Assembly (NCBI GenBank): GCA_902580945.1
Contig: CACHML010000002.1
Coordinates: forward strand, 1-64,000
Length of the DNA: 64,000 nt
Direction: 5' to 3'
DNA from: an uncultured Pelagibacteraceae bacterium
Lineage (GTDB): Bacteria; Pseudomonadota; Alphaproteobacteria; Pelagibacterales; Pelagibacteraceae
The position numbers were made by a program, and so were the translations under genes. This document shows, piece by piece, positions 29,581 through 39,225 of this stretch. Numbering within the stretch: position 1 is the stretch's first letter; every line of letters starts with the position of its first letter. Below the pieces are notes generated by a model. The model ran no database searches. It saw nothing but the letters and a program-made list of their open reading frames with translations, and had not been told where the DNA came from.

Positions 29581-30587
29581 ATACGTTTTCCTTCAAATAT
29601 GCCTGACGGCCTAAATATTAAAACAATTACTAATATCGAAAATGAAATAGCAAATTTGTAATCAGTTGATAATAATTGCATTAATGAATTTGGTTCTAGA
29701 GACTCTGGCAAAATATAAACTAAAAATCTTTTATATGCATAAGTTAAAAATATTTCAGCAAATGCTATAACATAACCTCCAAAGAACGCTCCATATGGAT
29801 TTCCAATTCCACCAACTATCGCAGCAGCAAAAATCGGTAGCATATTATTAAAATACACAAACGGTCTATAACTTTTGTCTAAACCATAAAGAATCCCACC
29901 TATTGTTGCTAATATTCCAGCAATGATCCAAGTAATTAGAACTACTTTTTTTGGATCTATTCCAGAAAGAAGTGCTAGATCTTCATTATCTGAGTAGGCC
30001 CTCATACTAGTTCCAGTCTTAGTTTTATTTAAAAACCAAAACATAATAGCAACAACAATAATAGTAACTACAATTGTTATCATTTGTGTAGATTTAATTG
30101 TCAAACCTTCGGCAAGACCTGTCATTTCTTTAAATTCAGTTGCTTTTAAAATGAATTTTTCACCATCTAAAAACCGTCGATCAGTTGGTCCAATTATAAT
30201 CCTTATGACTGCTTGGGTCACAAACATTACCCCAACACTAACCATAGCAAGCTGTACTGGTGGACTTTTTTTAATTCTGTAATATTTAAAAACTGTTTGA
30301 TCAATTAAAAGCATGTATAAAATCATCATAAAAATTGCAAAAGGAATAGTGAGCAAAGCAGTGGGCAGAAAACCAAAGCTAATTCCGATTGATTGAAAGT
30401 AATAAGTCAAAAGTACAGCAAACATTGTACCAAATGACATCATGTCTCCAGTTGCGAAGTTAGCAAATCTTAAAATACCATATATTAAAGTTACAAAAAT
30501 TGCTCCAAGAGCTAACTGAGAGCCATAAGTTAAGGCTGGAATAATTGTATAATTCAATAAAACTATTACTGCATTAATTAAATCCAT
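29577..30587 (-). CDS. livH: LIV-type ABC transporter permease LivH (system 1)
   Basis: GILRFANFATGDMMSFG, MRAYSDNEDLALLSGID, AAIVGGIGNPYGAFFGG. Confidence 0.88.
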   Translation of the reverse strand: MDLINAVIVLLNYTIIPALTYGSQLALGAIFVTLIYGILRFANFATGDMMSFGTMFAVLLTYYFQSIGISFGFLPTALLTIPFAIFMMILYMLLIDQTVFKYYRIKKSPPVQLAMVSVGVMFVTQAVIRIIIGPTDRRFLDGEKFILKATEFKEMTGLAEGLTIKSTQMITIVVTIIVVAIMFWFLNKTKTGTSMRAYSDNEDLALLSGIDPKKVVLITWIIAGILATIGGILYGLDKSYRPFVYFNNMLPIFAAAIVGGIGNPYGAFFGGYVIAFAEIFLTYAYKRFLVYILPESLEPNSLMQLLSTDYKFAISFSILVIVLIFRPSGIFEGKRI

Positions 30588-30588
30588 A

Positions 30589-31296
30589 CTAAGCTCCTAA
30601 GAAGGATCTCCTAACTTCTGGATCATTTAATAATTCCTTGCCAGATCCCTCAAATTTATTTTCACCAGTAACAAGTACATATCCTCGATCAGAAATGCTT
30701 AAAGCCTGTTTTGCATTTTGCTCGACCATGATAATTGCTACTTTTGTATTTTTAACTCTAATAATGTGTTCAAATAATTCATCCATAACTATTGGGGAAA
30801 CACCTGCTGTAGGCTCATCTAACATAAGAACAGATGGTTTTATCATTAGAGCACGTCCCAAAGCTACTTGTTGTCTTTGTCCTCCTGATAATTGTCCTAC
30901 AACTTGATCTTTTTTTTCTCTTAAAATCGGAAATAGATCATATATTTCTTCGATAACATTATTTACATTATCTGTTCTTAAAAAAGCACCAACTTCTAAA
31001 TTTTCTTTTACAGTGAGTTCTGCAAAAACATTTCTAGTTTGTGGTACAAATGATATTCCCTTTTTTACTCTTTCTTGAGGAGATAGTTTAGAAATATCTT
31101 CTCCATCAATTGAAATATTGCCTGATTTTAGATTTAACAATCCAAGCATTGCTTTCATTGCTGTAGATTTGCCAGCTCCATTTGGTCCAAGGATCGCAAC
31201 TATCTCTCCTCTATTAACATTTATAGTACATGAGCTAATAATATCAGGACCATCGCCGTATCCTCCTGTCATTTTATTTCCCTCAAAAAATGCCAT
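30589..31296 (-). CDS. livF: LIV-type ABC transporter ATP-binding protein LivF (system 1)
   Basis: GPNGAGKST, LSGGQRQQVALGRAL, VLMLDEPTAGVSP. Confidence 0.9.
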   Translation of the reverse strand: MAFFEGNKMTGGYGDGPDIISSCTINVNRGEIVAILGPNGAGKSTAMKAMLGLLNLKSGNISIDGEDISKLSPQERVKKGISFVPQTRNVFAELTVKENLEVGAFLRTDNVNNVIEEIYDLFPILREKKDQVVGQLSGGQRQQVALGRALMIKPSVLMLDEPTAGVSPIVMDELFEHIIRVKNTKVAIIMVEQNAKQALSISDRGYVLVTGENKFEGSGKELLNDPEVRRSFLGA

Positions 31297-32073
31297 TTAC
31301 CTCTTTCTACCTAAATAACTATCTATAACTTTTTCGTTTTTCTTAACTTCATCTGAAGTTCCCTCAAAAAGAACAGAGCCTTCTGACATTACAATAACTG
31401 GATCACACATTCTGCTTATAAAATCCATATCATGTTCAATCATACAAAAAGTATAGTTTTTTTCTTTGTTAAGTCTTAAGATTGCTGTTCCTAAGTCTTT
31501 TAATAATGTTCTATTAACCCCAGCGCCTACTTCATCCAATAATACAAGTTTTGCATCAACCATCATTGTTCTACCAAGTTCTAACAACTTTTTTTGACCT
31601 CCAGATAAGTTACCAGCACGTTCATTGGCTAAATGTTTAAGATTTAAAAATTCAGTTACTTCATATGCTTTTGCTCTAATTATATCTTCTTCTTTTTTAA
31701 TTAAATTTGGTTTTAAAAGAGCATTTATTAAAATTTCTCCTGTCTGGTTACCTGGTACCATCATTAAATTTTCAAGAACGGTCATATTCGAAAATTCGTG
31801 TGCTATTTGAAAAGTTCTTAGTAAACCTTTTGAGAAAAGCTCATGAGATGGAACATTTGTTATATCTTCTTTATTAAATAATACTTTTCCATCAGATGAT
31901 TTGAGATTGCCTGCTATAAGATTAAATAGAGTGGTTTTGCCTGATCCATTGGGACCAATTATTCCTGTAATTGAACCTTCTTTTATTTTTAATGAGCAAT
32001 TTGATACAGCTGCCAAACCACCAAAATATTTTGATAAGTTATCAATTTGCAGAATGTTTGAAGCTTGCTGCAT
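31297..32073 (-). CDS. livG: LIV-type ABC transporter ATP-binding protein LivG (system 1)
   Basis: GPNGSGKTT, LSGGQKKLLELGRTMM, LVLLDEVGAGVN. Confidence 0.9.
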   Translation of the reverse strand: MQQASNILQIDNLSKYFGGLAAVSNCSLKIKEGSITGIIGPNGSGKTTLFNLIAGNLKSSDGKVLFNKEDITNVPSHELFSKGLLRTFQIAHEFSNMTVLENLMMVPGNQTGEILINALLKPNLIKKEEDIIRAKAYEVTEFLNLKHLANERAGNLSGGQKKLLELGRTMMVDAKLVLLDEVGAGVNRTLLKDLGTAILRLNKEKNYTFCMIEHDMDFISRMCDPVIVMSEGSVLFEGTSDEVKKNEKVIDSYLGRKR

Positions 32074-32079
32074 GTAAAA

Positions 32080-32850
32080 TTATACTTTATTTAATCTTTT
32101 GAGAATACTATTTAAGGTTTTATTAGCAGCTTTATAGAAACCTGCTTTTTTTAATTCATTTACACCTTGCTCATTCAATCCTTTAGGTGTTTGAGAGTCC
32201 TTAACAAGTATTTTTAAATCTCTATTCGAATTTACTACAGCATCTTCAGAAAGTGCTAAAAAAAGAGAAGTTATATATCTCTGAGACTGGTCTTTTTGAA
32301 TTCCCTTTTTATTTAACCATTCAGACATTGTTCTTAAAAATTCATAAAAAGGTGCCATCATTCCAGATGTTGACCAAAAATTTTTAGATAATTTTTCATT
32401 TTTAATTTCAACAACTGTACCAAGATGTTTAAAAAAGTTTTTAACTTTCTTGTTTGGTGGAAAAATAGGAATTGGTCCTTTTTTAAGAGAAATAGGTGGC
32501 AAAGGAATTACTCTGGAAATATTTGCTTTTACTTTTACTGCCTTCTTAATATTTTGAAGATTCATTGTTGATATGAAACTTACAATTACCTGACTATTTT
32601 TAAATTTTAGCTTATGTATAATTTGATTAGCCACAGTAGGTGTTATAGCTAGAAAAATCCAGTTACAGTCATTAACAATATCTTGATTATTTTTTGCAAT
32701 ATAAATTTTTTTGAAACTTTTTTTTAATTGTTTTGAAATTTTTTTATTTCTTTCGGATACAATAATTTTAGAATACTTGATTTTAGAATTACATATACCC
32801 GTCACCACTGCTGAAGTAATTTTGCCGGTTCCTATAAATCCAAGTTTCAT
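32080..32850 (-). CDS. Pyrroline-5-carboxylate reductase-like NAD(P)-binding protein
   Basis: MKLGFIGTGKITSAVVTGI, ProC-like architecture; divergent. Confidence 0.72.
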   Translation of the reverse strand: MKLGFIGTGKITSAVVTGICNSKIKYSKIIVSERNKKISKQLKKSFKKIYIAKNNQDIVNDCNWIFLAITPTVANQIIHKLKFKNSQVIVSFISTMNLQNIKKAVKVKANISRVIPLPPISLKKGPIPIFPPNKKVKNFFKHLGTVVEIKNEKLSKNFWSTSGMMAPFYEFLRTMSEWLNKKGIQKDQSQRYITSLFLALSEDAVVNSNRDLKILVKDSQTPKGLNEQGVNELKKAGFYKAANKTLNSILKRLNKV

Positions 32851-32867
32851 AAGTGTATTTTCTACAC

Positions 32868-33788
32868 TTAATTGTTAAAAAAGGAACCTCTTATTCTTAG
32901 TAATTCTCTTGATAAATTTTTATTTTCTTTAAAAGGTTTTCGACCATGTAGCCAAAAATAATTATTCGCTACAACAGCGCAACCAACTGGTAAAGATGTG
33001 ATTATCTTATTTTTACTACCCTCAAGAGCATCAGATAATCTTTGTAAAAACAGTCCTTGATCCATATTTTTTGGTTCAGGAAATTGATCGATGTAAGAAA
33101 TAATAGGTTTTCCATCTCTATCTTTAGAAAACACAGGATGTTCAACTTTATAATCAATATTTTTACTTTTTGGAGATCCCCAAATAAAATTTTGCTGTCC
33201 AATTTTGTCATCTGAGAGATCAGACAAATGTTCCCAATCATCAAGATGTAGTAAAGCAGTCTCTCCACCAATCACATTCTCCTCCTCTAGCTTTGACATT
33301 AATATCCAATCAGTTATTTCTCGTACATATGTTCCATCAGTATGTAAATCCATATTTATATATGCCTTACGAAGATATGAGTCGCTATTATCTTCATGTT
33401 TAACGTGAAACCTTGCATAGTATTTTCCAGCCATTGAGTCGTGATTTGGATTTCCAATTAAGTGAGTTATTGCAGTTGATAGTTTCACTAAAAATGTTTG
33501 ATCTATTTTAGAAGACTTGTTTTTGGGACCTATTATAAAACAACCAGTATCTCTATCTTTAATAATTTCGTTTAAAAAATTACTTAATTTATTAGATGCA
33601 GTTTCATCTAAACTTTTTGCAATAGTGAACCTTGTAAATGGTTTATACTCTAATGCTGTAATATTAAATTTTTTAAATGGAAACACTAATCGGTCAATAA
33701 TTTGATCCTCAATTTTTATATTTATTATCCTATTAGATTTTTCATGAAAGGAAATTTCAAATCCATCTAATTTTAGAAGATTCTTCAC
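32868..33788 (-). CDS. glaH: CsiD/GlaH-family glutarate 2-hydroxylase (Fe(II)/2OG)
   Basis: MAGKYYARFHVKHEDNSDSYLRKAYINMDLHTDGTYVREITDWILMSK, LLHLDDWEHL, YIDQFPEPKN, NNYFWLHGRKPF...RELLRIRG match my recollection of the E. coli CsiD family pattern. Confidence 0.82.
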   Translation of the reverse strand: MKNLLKLDGFEISFHEKSNRIINIKIEDQIIDRLVFPFKKFNITALEYKPFTRFTIAKSLDETASNKLSNFLNEIIKDRDTGCFIIGPKNKSSKIDQTFLVKLSTAITHLIGNPNHDSMAGKYYARFHVKHEDNSDSYLRKAYINMDLHTDGTYVREITDWILMSKLEEENVIGGETALLHLDDWEHLSDLSDDKIGQQNFIWGSPKSKNIDYKVEHPVFSKDRDGKPIISYIDQFPEPKNMDQGLFLQRLSDALEGSKNKIITSLPVGCAVVANNYFWLHGRKPFKENKNLSRELLRIRGSFFNN

Positions 33789-33792
33789 GAAT

Positions 33793-34299
33793 TTATTTAT
33801 TACAAATACCTATAGATTCTGGTCCACAAATTTCTCCCATTGTCCAAGTAGCGCCAATTAAATTCGCACCATCAAAATTTGCATTTAAAATATTAGATGA
33901 CGTAAAGTTTGCTTCCATTAAATTGGAATTCTGAAAATTTGCATCTATGAGGGTAGAACCTGTAAAATCTACTCTAGTCAAGTTAGCACTTGTAAAATTT
34001 GATTGCTCAAAATTTCCACCGCCTAAATTTGACTCATATAAATTAGCTCGTATGAAAGATGATTCTGAAAAAGTTCCAAATGTTAAATCTGAATTCATCA
34101 TTATACTTTTATCAAAATTTACTTGAATAAAACTAGCAAATGAGAGATTAGAGTTAGGAAGAAAGGTTCCTTGTAAATCCTGACCATCTGAAAATTTACA
34201 TTTAGAATAGTCTACTCCATCAGCTATTGGATCATCACATCCAGCATTTGCATTACTAGAAAGTATTAGAAAAAATATAATAAATATAAGTTTTTTCAT
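33793..34299 (-). CDS. Secreted pentapeptide-repeat protein
   Basis: Signal peptide MKKLIFIIFFLILSSNANA, then A(N/D)(L/F)xx repeats (ANLYESNLGGGNFEQSNFTSANLTRVDFTGS...). Confidence 0.85.
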   Translation of the reverse strand: MKKLIFIIFFLILSSNANAGCDDPIADGVDYSKCKFSDGQDLQGTFLPNSNLSFASFIQVNFDKSIMMNSDLTFGTFSESSFIRANLYESNLGGGNFEQSNFTSANLTRVDFTGSTLIDANFQNSNLMEANFTSSNILNANFDGANLIGATWTMGEICGPESIGICNK

Positions 34300-34622
34300 A
34301 CAGCAAAACTATTTAATGTACCCAAAATTATAGCAGATAATATGGTCGGATAAACTAAATTTCTTTTAGTGACATAAAAAATTAATATTGATAATAAAAT
34401 GACAATTATCCTTAAAATATAATGTACATCTGAAAGATCTCCAGATGGGAAAATTAACATTCTTGAGATTAAAGCTGCAAGAGTTGAATATGCTACACAA
34501 TTAAACCATTTATAAATTTTAGATGTCTCTCCTATCTTTTCTGAAGTTAAAGCACCAAGAAATCTTGAAATATAAGTTGCAAGAGAAGTTACTAAAATTG
34601 CTAAAACAATATTAGCTGTCAT
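34296..34622 (-). CDS. azlD: AzlD-family branched-chain amino acid exporter small subunit
   Basis: Small hydrophobic protein TYISRFLGALTSEK...; overlaps azlC. Confidence 0.8.
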   Translation of the reverse strand: MTANIVLAILVTSLATYISRFLGALTSEKIGETSKIYKWFNCVAYSTLAALISRMLIFPSGDLSDVHYILRIIVILLSILIFYVTKRNLVYPTILSAIILGTLNSFAV

Positions 34623-35316
34623 AAACCTCTCCTATATAGTATGCAATTGAACCAGCTACCAACCCACCAAGTAAAACACTCCATTCTGGTGAAAAAAAAT
34701 AAAAAATTGGACCTAAAAAAGCGCCCAGAATAATTGCAGAGGAAAGTTGTATAGTTTTCATAACTCCTATCATTGCACACATAAAATAAATTGGATTTAC
34801 TATAGCAAGCCCAATTATCATATCTTTGCTTAAAAAGTCGGCAGCATAAAATCCTAATACTGTTGAAAAAATGGCAATTAGCCAAGTAGCTGTTCCTATA
34901 CCAATCCAAAAATCTATTCTATATTTCCTCTCAATTTCCTCATAATTACTTTTTAAAATCAACCACGAAGAAACAGCTACAAAGTGACAAGATATATAAT
35001 ATTTCCATCTAGGTTGGCTATCATGTTTAAGTAATGGCATAATTGATACTGTCATTGGAAATAGTCTAGAATTTACCAACCATACTGCTAAGAAAATATT
35101 TACAAGTGACGCGCCAATTAACATTGATTCCGCCATCACTAATGATCCTGGGAGAGCGTAAGTTAAAAGTGTTGAGAAAATACTTTCTTGTATATTAAAC
35201 CCTAAATTTTTTAACAAGGCTCCTATAGCAATGAAGCTAGCTCCTAATGCAATTGCTGGACTATCAAATTTTTTTGAGCAGACTATTCCTTTGATAAAAT
35301 ATTTTAAGTTTATCAT
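34612..35316 (-). CDS. azlC: AzlC-family branched-chain amino acid exporter large subunit
   Basis: SPAIALGASFIAIGALLKNLGFNIQESIFSTLLTYALPGSLVMAE; paired with azlD. Confidence 0.85.
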   Translation of the reverse strand: MINLKYFIKGIVCSKKFDSPAIALGASFIAIGALLKNLGFNIQESIFSTLLTYALPGSLVMAESMLIGASLVNIFLAVWLVNSRLFPMTVSIMPLLKHDSQPRWKYYISCHFVAVSSWLILKSNYEEIERKYRIDFWIGIGTATWLIAIFSTVLGFYAADFLSKDMIIGLAIVNPIYFMCAMIGVMKTIQLSSAIILGAFLGPIFYFFSPEWSVLLGGLVAGSIAYYIGEVYDS

Positions 35317-36102
35317 TAACCGCCTAAGAATAGACGGCCAACATCTGGATTATTTAAAAGATCATCTCCTTTACCTGCAATAGCTGTTTCTCCTGAAACT
35401 AAAACATAACCAATATCAGCAAACTCTAAACCTTTTTTGGCATTCTGCTCAACCAATATAATTGTTTTTTTTTTCATTTTTTTGAAGATCATCTAATATC
35501 TCAAAAACCATTTGAATATATCTGGGCTCAAGTCCAATTGATGGTTCATCAACGAGTAAAATCGAAGGTTTCATCACTAATGCCCGAGAAATCTCTAAAA
35601 GTCTTCTTTCTCCCCCAGATAATACTTTTGCAGGTTGATTTCTTCTGTTTCTTAATCTTTCATATTTTTGAAGAACTCTTTCTGCTTCTTCAAAAGACTC
35701 CTCTGTTTTATCTTTAATATAACCACCCATTAAAAGATTTTCCTCTACTGTCATATCTGGAAAAACCGAATTATCTTGCAAAATATATGCTATCCCCTCA
35801 GATTTAAGTTTTTCTGCAGGACTGAGGTTGGTAATTTCTTTTCCATCAATTTCTATTTTTCCTGAAAAGATATTTGTAAAACCATATATTGAATGCAGTA
35901 TAGTTGATTTTCCTGCACCATTTGGACCAATCAAACAAAGAGATTGTGCTTTACTTACAAATAAATCAAAATTGTGTAGTATTTCCATCTTGCCATAACC
36001 AGCTGATAAACCCTTAATAGTTAAGTGAACATTTTCAGATGACAGTTTTTTTAAATCCTCTGCTCCAGGAGCTTTACCAAGAACTTCGTATTGATTTGCC
36101 AT
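35316..36102 (-). CDS. livF: LIV-type ABC transporter ATP-binding protein LivF (system 2), interrupted by a +1 homopolymer frameshift
   Basis: ORF 35449..36102 has Walker A/B and signature but ends ...LQKNEKKNNYIG*; removing one A from the A10 run (T10 at 35465-35474) restores ...EKKTIILVEQNAKKGLEFADIGYVLVSGETAIAGKGDDLLNNPDVGRLFLGG*, the normal LivF C-terminus. Confidence 0.85.
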
Positions 36103-36842
36103 TATTGAGCTCCTAAATAAGCGTCAATCACACGCTTGTCATTTTTAATTTCATCAGGTGTGCCATTTGCAAGCATTTTTCCATGTGCAAGACAAAAGAT
36201 GCTTTCAGCCAATTGCATTATTACTCTCATGTTATGTTCAATAACAAGCAGAGTAATTCCAAAATCTTGATTTACTTTTATCAATCTATCAATAATTCCA
36301 TTGATTAATGTAGGATTGATACCTGCAGTTGGCTCATCCAACAATAACATTTCAGGCTCATTCATTAATGCCATTGCTAATTCTAATAACTTCTGCTGAC
36401 CAAATGATAAATCTCCCGCTCTTAGTTTTCTTTTTTGATATAATCCAACAAAATTTAATAAATTTTCAGCTTTTTCTGTAAGATTTTGTGGTATCTGGGA
36501 AAATATAGAAACTAAACTTTCATCGCTTGCTTTGTGACTTATAAGCATATTGTCTACACAATTCAATTTTCCATAAATTCTTGTTTGCTGAAAAGTTCTA
36601 AGCAAACCAAGTTTAGCTATTACAGGGACTGGTAATTCAGATACTTCTTTACCATTAAATTTAATTGACCCTTGATCTATAGGGTATGTTCCAACTATAG
36701 AATTAAACAATGTTGTTTTTCCAGATCCATTTGGTCCAATTAAACCTACGATTTTTCCTTTTTCAACTGACATAGATATATCAACATTCGCTTTAACCCC
36801 ACCAAATGACTTACTCACATTACTTACCTCTAAAATACTCAT
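36102..36842 (-). CDS. livG: LIV-type ABC transporter ATP-binding protein LivG (system 2)
   Basis: GPNGSGKTT, LSFGQQKLLELAMALM, LLLDEPTAGINP. Confidence 0.9.
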   Translation of the reverse strand: MSILEVSNVSKSFGGVKANVDISMSVEKGKIVGLIGPNGSGKTTLFNSIVGTYPIDQGSIKFNGKEVSELPVPVIAKLGLLRTFQQTRIYGKLNCVDNMLISHKASDESLVSIFSQIPQNLTEKAENLLNFVGLYQKRKLRAGDLSFGQQKLLELAMALMNEPEMLLLDEPTAGINPTLINGIIDRLIKVNQDFGITLLVIEHNMRVIMQLAESIFCLAHGKMLANGTPDEIKNDKRVIDAYLGAQ

Positions 36843-37903
36843 TTAAGTGTAACCTGTGCTTTCCGATCTGCTTCATCTACAACTTCACCAAATCTCTCTG
36901 GATACTTTTCTCTCAACCAGCCCATAATCCCTTCCGGGAAATAAATAACAATTACAACAATCAAAACCCCAAGAGCAACATACTGCCAACCTAAGAAGAA
37001 AGTCCAAAAACCTTCTTTAAAAATATGAAATAAAGTTGCACCAATTACTGGGCCCCACAAAGTTCCTTTTCCTCCAAGTATAGCCATCAAGACCATAAAT
37101 ACTCCCATTTCTCTTCCATCAAATGCAACATCAGTTGAGTCTATATATCCAACTAGTCCACCCATGATACCTCCGGCCAATCCACAGAAAAATGCAGAGA
37201 TCATCCAACCAATAATTTTATATTTCATTGTTTGAATACCCATTGCTTCAGCCTTATCTTCGTTATCTCTAATTGCATTAAGAACAAGTTTAAATCTTGT
37301 TGAATAAATTGCTTTGACTGCAAGAAAGGTGAATACCAAAACTATAAAACTACAAAAGTAGAAAAACTCACCTCTTGCTTCTAACCTGTCAACATTAGGA
37401 AATGGTGGTGTTGTAAAACCTTGTCCTGCTCCAATGATTTCTATTCCACCAGAAATTTCTCCAGCTGCAACCCCTAAACCCAATGTGCAAATTGCAAAGT
37501 AATGTCCTCTTAAACCTAAAATTGAATAACCAATCAAACCAGCTATAATTGCTGGGACTACCGCTGCGACTGCCAAGCCAACTGCAAACCCTTGAAAGAA
37601 TTGAGCAGGAGTATGAACAAAAGTTTTTTCTCCACCACCCTCAGTCCATTCTCCTAGAGGAAAAAACATTCCTACTTGAACTGAGGCACATAAATACATT
37701 CCTAGTCCATAAAACAAAATATTTCCAAAAGTATTATAACCCATTTCACCACCTTGGACGTTCCAAGTGATAGCTAGAATTATTAATATACAAAGGATTG
37801 ATAATTGAACTTTAAATGCTGGAAAAATAAAAGGTGCAGCAATACCAAATATTAGAATAGCACTATATAATATTAAACTATTTTTCATTAAAATTTTTCG
37901 CAC
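36839..37903 (-). CDS. livM: LIV-type ABC transporter permease LivM (system 2)
   Basis: GLRGHYFAICTLGLGVAAGEI, NAIRDNEDKAEAMG, GGKGTLWGPVIGA. Confidence 0.88.
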   Translation of the reverse strand: MRKILMKNSLILYSAILIFGIAAPFIFPAFKVQLSILCILIILAITWNVQGGEMGYNTFGNILFYGLGMYLCASVQVGMFFPLGEWTEGGGEKTFVHTPAQFFQGFAVGLAVAAVVPAIIAGLIGYSILGLRGHYFAICTLGLGVAAGEISGGIEIIGAGQGFTTPPFPNVDRLEARGEFFYFCSFIVLVFTFLAVKAIYSTRFKLVLNAIRDNEDKAEAMGIQTMKYKIIGWMISAFFCGLAGGIMGGLVGYIDSTDVAFDGREMGVFMVLMAILGGKGTLWGPVIGATLFHIFKEGFWTFFLGWQYVALGVLIVVIVIYFPEGIMGWLREKYPERFGEVVDEADRKAQVTLK

Positions 37904-38274
37904 TTTCCATAAGATATAGTTGCATCATCTCTTAATCCATTTTTATTATAAACTGATGATAAGAAAAATCTTCTTGTCTCATCATTATAAGAGAAGGACT
38001 GTCCAAATGGGTTCATGCAATAAAGCGTATTGTCAGCCCTATCAAAAGTACAATACTTTGTATTCTTGGATTTTAAAAAAAAGATCTCTTCAGAGGCTAT
38101 ATTATAATTTAGTAAATCAATTTTGATTGAAAATTTTATTGGTTTAAAATTTTGTATCTTAAAATTTTCCTCAGTATCAAAACCAGTTCTTGCATCTTCT
38201 GCACAATAATAGACATCTGCAAATGAAGGGGAAGTAGAAAAGATGATGAGCAATATACAGCAAAATTTTTTCAC
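37888..38274 (-). CDS. Small secreted protein of unknown function
   Basis: 128 aa, signal peptide MKKFCCILLIIFSTSPSFA, four Cys in the mature region; overlaps both livM and livH. Confidence 0.75.
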   Translation of the reverse strand: MKKFCCILLIIFSTSPSFADVYYCAEDARTGFDTEENFKIQNFKPIKFSIKIDLLNYNIASEEIFFLKSKNTKYCTFDRADNTLYCMNPFGQSFSYNDETRRFFLSSVYNKNGLRDDATISYGKCEKF

Positions 38275-39164
38275 TTTAAATACTCTCTCTTTCTTGAAAG
38301 TTTAAATCTTCTATAAACAAGTATTAAAACTAGTAATAAAAATACTGATCCAATTCTAAATTCTGTTCCTAAAATATAATCTGCAAACTCCTCAAATACA
38401 CCCAGTCCCATACCTGACATTGCAACACCAGGTAAATTTCCAAGTCCAGCAACAATTACAATCATAAAAGATCTAATTGTGTAAGGTAAGCCCATATAAG
38501 GGTGTATAGTAAATGTAATAGAAATAAGTGCTCCTGCTACTCCACAAAGAGCAGCATTTATTCCAAAAGTTGCTGCATAAACTTTTTCAGTATCTACACC
38601 TAATATTTTTGCGGCTCTAGCATTTTGAGCTGTAGCTCTAATAGCCCTTCCAAGCTTAGATTTTTTCATATAAATCACAAGTCCGATAGCAAACACAATA
38701 CTTATAAATGCTGAAAAAATCTTTGAGTTTGGTAATGTAACAGAGTTATCAAACAGCATTGTTGTACCATATCCTGAGTTTGCAAGGACGACATCTGCAC
38801 CAAATGCAAAGTTCATTAGTTGCATGAATAAGATGCTGATACCAAAGGTTGCTAAAATCGAAATGAATAGATCTCTATCAACTACTTTATTGATTACTAA
38901 TTTATAAATTACTACACCAACAAAATACATTATTATTGGTGAAACTATTACTCCCCACGCAGGATGAATTCCATAAAGATACATGAAGTATGCAATGTAT
39001 CCTCCTAATATAACTAAATCACCTTGAGCAATATTAATTATATTCATTACTCCCCATTGGAGAGCCATTCCATAAGCGATTAACGCAAATAAAATTCCAA
39101 GTAACAAACCATCTAACACGGCTTGTAAAGTTAACATCGGAACTTGGAAAATTAAAAAATCCAT
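38271..39164 (-). CDS. livH: LIV-type ABC transporter permease LivH (system 2)
   Basis: GMALQWGVMNIINIAQGDLVILGGY, IRATAQNARAAKILGVD. Confidence 0.88.
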   Translation of the reverse strand: MDFLIFQVPMLTLQAVLDGLLLGILFALIAYGMALQWGVMNIINIAQGDLVILGGYIAYFMYLYGIHPAWGVIVSPIIMYFVGVVIYKLVINKVVDRDLFISILATFGISILFMQLMNFAFGADVVLANSGYGTTMLFDNSVTLPNSKIFSAFISIVFAIGLVIYMKKSKLGRAIRATAQNARAAKILGVDTEKVYAATFGINAALCGVAGALISITFTIHPYMGLPYTIRSFMIVIVAGLGNLPGVAMSGMGLGVFEEFADYILGTEFRIGSVFLLLVLILVYRRFKLSRKREYLK

Positions 39165-39182
39165 ATTTTCTAAATGCTATAT

Positions 39183-39211
39183 AAAAAAAAGCCCCCTATT
39201 GCTAGGGGGCT
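39183..39211 (-). terminator. Rho-independent terminator between substrate-binding gene and livH (system 2)
   Basis: Minus strand AGCCCCCTA-GCAA-TAGGGGGCT followed by a T run. Confidence 0.9.
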
Positions 39212-39225
39212 AATATTATTTTTAA

